A program made the position numbers and the translations under genes. A DNA stretch of 64,000 nt from Turbatrix aceti (taxonomy: Eukaryota; Nematoda; Chromadorea; Rhabditida; Panagrolaimidae), in the NCBI GenBank assembly GCA_963969345.1, contig OZ017766.1, forward strand, positions 12,462,001-12,526,000. The letters are read 5' to 3'. Under the pieces are notes generated by a model. That model did not search any database. It was given only the letters and a program-made list of their open reading frames with translations, and was not told where the DNA came from. Positions 59,901 to 64,000 of the stretch are shown here, piece by piece (position 1 is the stretch's first letter; each line of letters begins with the position of its first letter).

Positions 59901-60445
59901 TTTTTGTTTGCGCAGGCGACGATCGAAGAATTTGAAAAATTACGATAATGGGCAAACTAACCCGTATTTTCACGCGCCTGCACATTTCCACTCTGCTTTA
60001 TAAGAATTTTTTTTCACATAAGTTCAGCAAATGGGTTATCACCTGACGAAGCCTAACCAGTGCGGTTCGATTTTTATCAGTCGTTTTTGTTGTCTGGCAG
60101 AACAACCTGCGTCCTCCTTGCTGTGATAACCCCCTTTAAGCCTGTCAGGAATGATTGCATAGCGGTATGCTATTCCACAACTTTTACGTGTGCTTTGTTG
60201 CCTTTCCGCATTTGAGTCGTCCGAGTTGACCCAATGTGTTTACCTTTTCCGTGCTTTTTTAAATAAAAATCTTGACTTGACTTACATTTTTTCAGAACTA
60301 ACACGAACTTTGCCATGACGGCAGTGGCGAAGAGCAGCGCTCTTTCGATGGCGCAGACGTCGTCCATCACCGTAGCCGTGGGCGGTTCAGCCACCGCGGG
60401 CACTGCGATGGCCAAGATCAGGGCCCGGAACGCGACGACCAACGT
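50936..60445. repeat. Large tandem block, copy B
   Basis: Matches copy A from 37560 onward without the ~3.8 kb insertion. Copy-B-specific differences include a ~105 bp segment at ~59883-59988 (starting ACGTGTCAAACAAG), ~25 bp at ~58138-58162, and the altered hairpin at ~57219. Copy B runs without a break into the complete FAM89/LURAP-like gene at 60315. As in copy A, no other supported gene lies within it. Confidence 0.9.
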
Positions 60446-61537
60446 CGGCGACAACTACAGCGAGTACCGGAACCTCTGTGAGGCCAGGATGCGGCGTCTC
60501 GAGCGGTATAAAAAGTCGAGGAGTCTGTGCATGCTGGACGGAGACGGCGCGGCTACTGAATCGACTTCAAGCAGCTACGCGGCGTCTTCCACGACTCTGG
60601 GCAGCGAGGAAACGGATCCCGACCAGGCCTATTTCCACAGCCAGATGGAGGTCCTCAAGGAACAGATGGTCAGTGTTTTTTGAGTTCAATCTGATTATTT
60701 TTCGTTGGATTTCAGATATCCCTCATGGAGAACGACCTCCAGCTCTTCCAGAAGCTCCTGACCCTGGGCGACGCAGTCCAAGAACTCAAGTCACCCCAGT
60801 CGGCGTCCCCGCAACCGACCACCTCGATGGCCGGCAAGTTCCCGCTGAGCCGGCGGAAGGGGCTGCCCAGGACCGCGAGTGACACATCGCTCTCCTCTTC
60901 CTACGGCGAGGAAGAGCCCGAGTGGAGGCCGCTGGACGAGGTCGCGGGCAGCAGCCGCAGCGTCTCCGCCATCACGCGGCTCTACGTCGACAGCGACGCG
61001 GGCACGGCCGACGCGGAGGACGACATCCAGCCCAACGTGCAGTACTTTTCGAGGAAGAACTCGGTGCTTCGCATCCCGATTCCCCCGAGGAGCAGCAATC
61101 GGGTCCTGGGAGGTTCTAAATCTGTGAGTTTTCAAGTTGTCAAGTTCGATTGAGTTACAATTCACGGCTTGTAGATCCAACGACGTCCATCCCACCTACT
61201 TCGACGCTGCCACACCCAACCAGCGCACTCGACGGGAGCCAGCGAGGACAGCGGCCACTCCTCCGACGGCAGCCCGCCCCGGCAGCGCTCGCCCGTCGCC
61301 TGCGATGGCCACAGCACGGTGTCTTCTTCGTCGTCGTCCTCATCCACGCTGTCCGGGTCAACTGCTTCGTCGTCAGCATCGTCGGCCAGGTGCCACCACG
61401 TCCTCTACGACATCCAAGAGACCTTCAACAGCCCCTCTCCGGCGGTCAAGTCTTCGAGGAGGAGCAACTCTAGCACCGATAGCGGAATGGAGGCAAGTCC
61501 GCCGCCTTCTTTTGTCACCAGCGTGAATACCGAGTAG
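60315..61537 (+). CDS. FAM89/LURAP-like leucine-rich adaptor protein, three exons
   Basis: Exons 60315-60668, 60716-61123 and 61175-61537 (TAG) join in phase 0 throughout, giving 374 residues. The exon begins at 60296 after TTTTTTCAG, so a 5' UTR splice or trans-splice precedes the ATG. Residues ~47-75 (YSEYRNLCEARMRRLERYKK) and ~109-143 (EVLKEQMISLMENDLQLFQ, then LLTLGDAVQELK) resemble the two helical blocks of FAM89/LURAP adaptors, which have a LRKEM...L..LD..LL..L....SIQE core. Those proteins link kinases and actin regulators. The rest is Ser-rich and disordered (TVSSSSSSSSTLSGS), with RRxS-type possible phosphosites and a tail SSTDSGMEASPPPSF. The first donor is GTCAGT, slightly non-consensus. 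GC content and codon use are much higher than in neighbouring DNA. Family call is tentative; the gene model is strong. Confidence 0.7.
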
Positions 61538-61765
61538 CAGCTTCCTTCATTTTTAGCCACAATAACAAACACATTGTAGTCACTTTTTTTCTGCCTACGG
61601 GATTTGATTGTTAACCTTTTGGTATTCACCTCTTCTGTGTAGAGTATTATTAAAATAATTGCCTGTCCTATTTTTGCCATGCATCGTCATTTTAAATTAT
61701 GACAAAGTTGGTGTCTTGATGGTCACCTGTATTGTTGTTATTATCATTGTGTATTATTCGTGTGA

Positions 61766-61965
61766 NNNNNNNNNNNNNNNNNNNNNNNNNNNNNNNNNNN
61801 NNNNNNNNNNNNNNNNNNNNNNNNNNNNNNNNNNNNNNNNNNNNNNNNNNNNNNNNNNNNNNNNNNNNNNNNNNNNNNNNNNNNNNNNNNNNNNNNNNNN
61901 NNNNNNNNNNNNNNNNNNNNNNNNNNNNNNNNNNNNNNNNNNNNNNNNNNNNNNNNNNNNNNNNN
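61766..61965. other. Assembly gap (200 N)
   Basis: Exactly 200 N, downstream of the FAM89/LURAP-like gene. True length unknown. Confidence 0.99.
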
Positions 61966-62160
61966 AATTATTTTTCATATAGGCGGCATATTGGGTTCAT
62001 ATATGCGGGTAACAGTTTCATATATGAATCTCCTACCCCGCATATGTGAATTTAATATGATTTTTATATGAAGTATATATGATTCATATATACTTCTGAG
62101 GAAAATTTTTCTCCTTTTTGCTGGTAGATATATATGAATCATATGTGATTCATACAAACA
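61966..62160. repeat. ATATGAATCATAT palindromic repeat zone
   Basis: Multiple copies of self-complementary words such as ATATATGAATCATATGTG and TATATGATTCATATATA. The same words reappear at 63890-64000 at the window edge, so the two zones may bracket a larger element of about 2 kb. Confidence 0.6.
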
Positions 62161-62908
62161 CATGTTTGGCACAAATGATGCTTCAGCGACCATTTTACAG
62201 TCGACGACTGTGGATGCCGAGCTCGTTGTGCCAAAACAAAACTTATCATGCAAATTGTTGATATTTTGAGACGAAAAGTTGGTCGTTCCATTGGAAGTGG
62301 TGGAAGAGCAAAGTTTTGCACCGGCTACCATCTTTGACAGTTTTTAGCTGTGGATGCTTAGCAAAACTTTGGCTTCCGTCCACAACGAAGTCATGACGAT
62401 CGGTAGCATGAAGTTGAGTGAGCGTTATCGGATTGGTAGAGTGCTGCAAAAGTTTATGAATCCAATAATACATGATATTTGCCAAAACTTACATTTTTAG
62501 GCTTTGTTGTCACAGGTCAGGTCGGACTGCTGAATTCTAACGGTATTTTTCGAGAGCAGCTGGTTTGATGCGTGAATATTGCTCTGTAATAAGAAAAAAA
62601 CGTGTAATATTGTGAATTTAAAGAAAATAAAAAAAAAACAAAAATTAATGAGCCTATATTAAAAAAATACTCACCGTTACCTAAAAAAATGAAAAAAATA
62701 GAAATTTTATTGTTCCCATTTTTAGTATAAAAATTTTATCATTAAAAAAACTCACGAAAAATTGCTAAAAAAAATTAAGCCAAAGAAATTTTTTTTCCAT
62801 TTTTTTGTAACAAAACTCACCGCAATTATCTGAAAGATCTGAAATGAAGGTTAAAAAATTTCCTCGCCCAAAATAAACGTCAAATCCGTAAAAAATACAA
62901 AACTTACA
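62139..62908 (-). other. Candidate minus-strand transcript with micro-exons
   Basis: Reading the minus strand, four closely spaced donor/acceptor pairs delimit very small exons. An exon ends at 62908 (donor GTAAGT). Then come 62838-62821 (18 bases, or 9 if the inner CAG is used), 62764-62756 (9 bases, CAATTTTTC), 62680-62675 (6 bases, GTAACG), 62583-62493 (91 bases), and a further exon starting after TTTTGCAG at ~62445. All three micro-exons are multiples of three. Joined, they stay open (IFQIIA, QFF, VT) into SNIHASNQLLSKNTVRIQQS and a TAA at 62497-62499. The final exon is also open in one frame for 67 codons. No ATG was found upstream, so this may be non-coding, partial, or chance splice-like sites in AT-rich DNA. 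Confidence 0.35.
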
Positions 62909-63452
62909 AGAAAAATTGAGTTTGCCGATGACAACGCGGTATTAGTTTTTTTTATTTTTTTGACAAAAAAAAAGAAAAAAGCAGATATAAAAGGATTTTT
63001 GAAACCCGTTTCTCCTTCGTCAAAAAATATTTATTTACAATTATGAACGGCAAATATTAACAAATTCTGAACCGCTAGTTTCCCTTCACTGAGAAAAAAA
63101 AGTCATTAAAAAAGAGTCACATAGATATAAACAGGGTTGTGAAACCCATCACCTCCATAACAATTATAATTTATTCTGTACATAATTATCAGCTTTGCTA
63201 CTTTTATTTTATTCTATAAAACCAACCTTGATCCATATTAGCGGCGCCACGTGGAAAATTGTGCGGGTAAAGCAAAATACTCATCAAATTGCTTTAAGGT
63301 ATTGTTTAATGTGCATAATGCAACTTTCGTCAGCAAATCATAAAAGAAACACTTTCTTATTTTTTATTTATCAACGATCACACATCAGGAATATATACAA
63401 ATGAACCAAAAAAGTATATTCCTGTTGCAATATAGTCCCTGAAATCACAATG
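62909..63452. other. AT-rich stretch with a short direct duplication
   Basis: 62982-63055 (AGATATAAAAGGATTTTTG, then AAACCCGTTTCTCC) and 63124-63180 (GATATAAACAGGGTTGTG, then AAACCCATCACCTCC) are diverged direct copies about 140 bp apart. Otherwise only A/T runs. No supported gene. Confidence 0.4.
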
Positions 63453-63515
63453 CAGCGTTGTCAAGTACCCGATCCAAAAATCCGAAATTTTGGGTCGGGT
63501 ACCCAACGGCACTCA
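63453..63515. mobile_element. Tiny (63 bp) palindromic element with TACCCGA/TCGGGTA arms
   Basis: It begins CAGCGTTGTCAAGTACCCGA. The right side holds GGGTCGGGTACCCAACGG. Flanks TCACAATG (63445-63452) and TTACAATG (63516-63523) agree at seven of eight positions. It fits the design of the larger CAG-ended MITEs in miniature. The ends are not perfectly complementary, so the boundary may be off by a base. Confidence 0.5.
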
Positions 63516-63523
63516 TTACAATG

Positions 63524-64000
63524 ATTAAAAAACACGAAAAATACAAAAACTGCACGAAAAAATAATTCATTTGCCATAAAACAAGGTACCAACAATTACG
63601 ACGCTAGCTCTGACTCTGAAGTACTACTTCTACATCTGCCCAGGCAAATGCAGAAGTACGCTGTTACCTAAAATACTCCGACCCCTCCCATGGAAGCTCC
63701 CAATGGCATCAAAAAACGCAAATGTACGAAATACTTTGTAAGCCAAGCTCACACATAGCAATCCTACGAAAACGCAACAAAAAGGAAACGAAAACAACAC
63801 TAAAACACGAGATACGGCTTCCAGTCTTTGAAAATAACGAGAAACATGACAATTTTCCGAATCCGAACCTTGCAACGAATCATGATGCTCCAACACATTT
63901 TGCCAAGCTTCATATCCCCCGGATATATGCCACTTATATGAAGGTTATGTGAATTCCCCATTTTTTCACAATCATATATGAAACATATATGATTCACATA
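63524..64000. other. Window end: no gene recognised, ATATGATTCATAT words at the edge
   Basis: 63600-63890 has more balanced composition and open frames on both strands (88 codons on minus at 63630-63896), but no splice or domain support. From 63890 the self-complementary ATATGATTCACATA-type words resume. Confidence 0.4.

Overview
This is eukaryotic nuclear DNA, most likely from a nematode. The evidence is two tandem chemoreceptor genes of the nematode-specific Str-type seven-transmembrane superfamily, short introns with TTTTCAG or TTTTTAG acceptors and GTAAGT or GTGAGT donors, AATAAA poly(A) signals, and several genes whose start codon sits just after an acceptor-like TTTTCAG (possible trans-splicing sites). 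The sequence is AT-rich, full of homopolymer A/T runs, and heavily loaded with non-autonomous DNA transposons. Three runs of exactly 200 N show it is a scaffold. All exon models were read by eye from splice sites and phase. No alignment or database search was run, and identities are not computed.

Layout. 1-412: right arm of a foldback element whose full copy is at 27814-29794. 1084-2715 (-): two phase-compatible exons of a disordered, unrecognised protein. 2716-9860: low-complexity spacer with microsatellites, a perfect purine hairpin and a gap. 9868-15109 (-): a complete nine-exon model of an ARMC9-like LisH/armadillo ciliary basal-body protein; its introns carry a small MITE and a direct-inverted-direct triplet of ~440 bp repeats. 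15110-22400: transposon nest, with a 390 bp hAT-type MITE and a 2.8 kb hAT element with an 8 bp target duplication and a frameshifted transposase, then a ~0.9 kb palindrome. 23288-25625 and 30394-32981 (+): two paralogous four-exon receptors with identical intron phases, separated by the ~2 kb foldback element. 33739-34062 (+): small basic-tailed coiled-coil protein. 34984-36954 (+): three-exon, 517-residue disordered protein. 37560-61537: two near-identical ~9.5 kb blocks in tandem, divided by a gap. Each ends in the same gene (FAM89/LURAP-like), complete only in the second block; the first carries an extra ~3.8 kb repeat-rich insertion. 61966-64000: AT-rich sequence with a minus-strand cluster of putative micro-exons.

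The genes do not form a pathway. The receptors are one tandem family, ARMC9-like is a ciliary gene, and the rest are single unrelated genes. The most interesting structures are the mobile ones. At least five short elements share one architecture (CAG-starting ends, roughly 8 bp target duplications, dense internal copies of one short palindrome), but each family uses a different palindrome. A second class is TTAA-flanked giant foldbacks. The tandem block duplication is best treated as possible uncollapsed haplotypes until read depth is checked.
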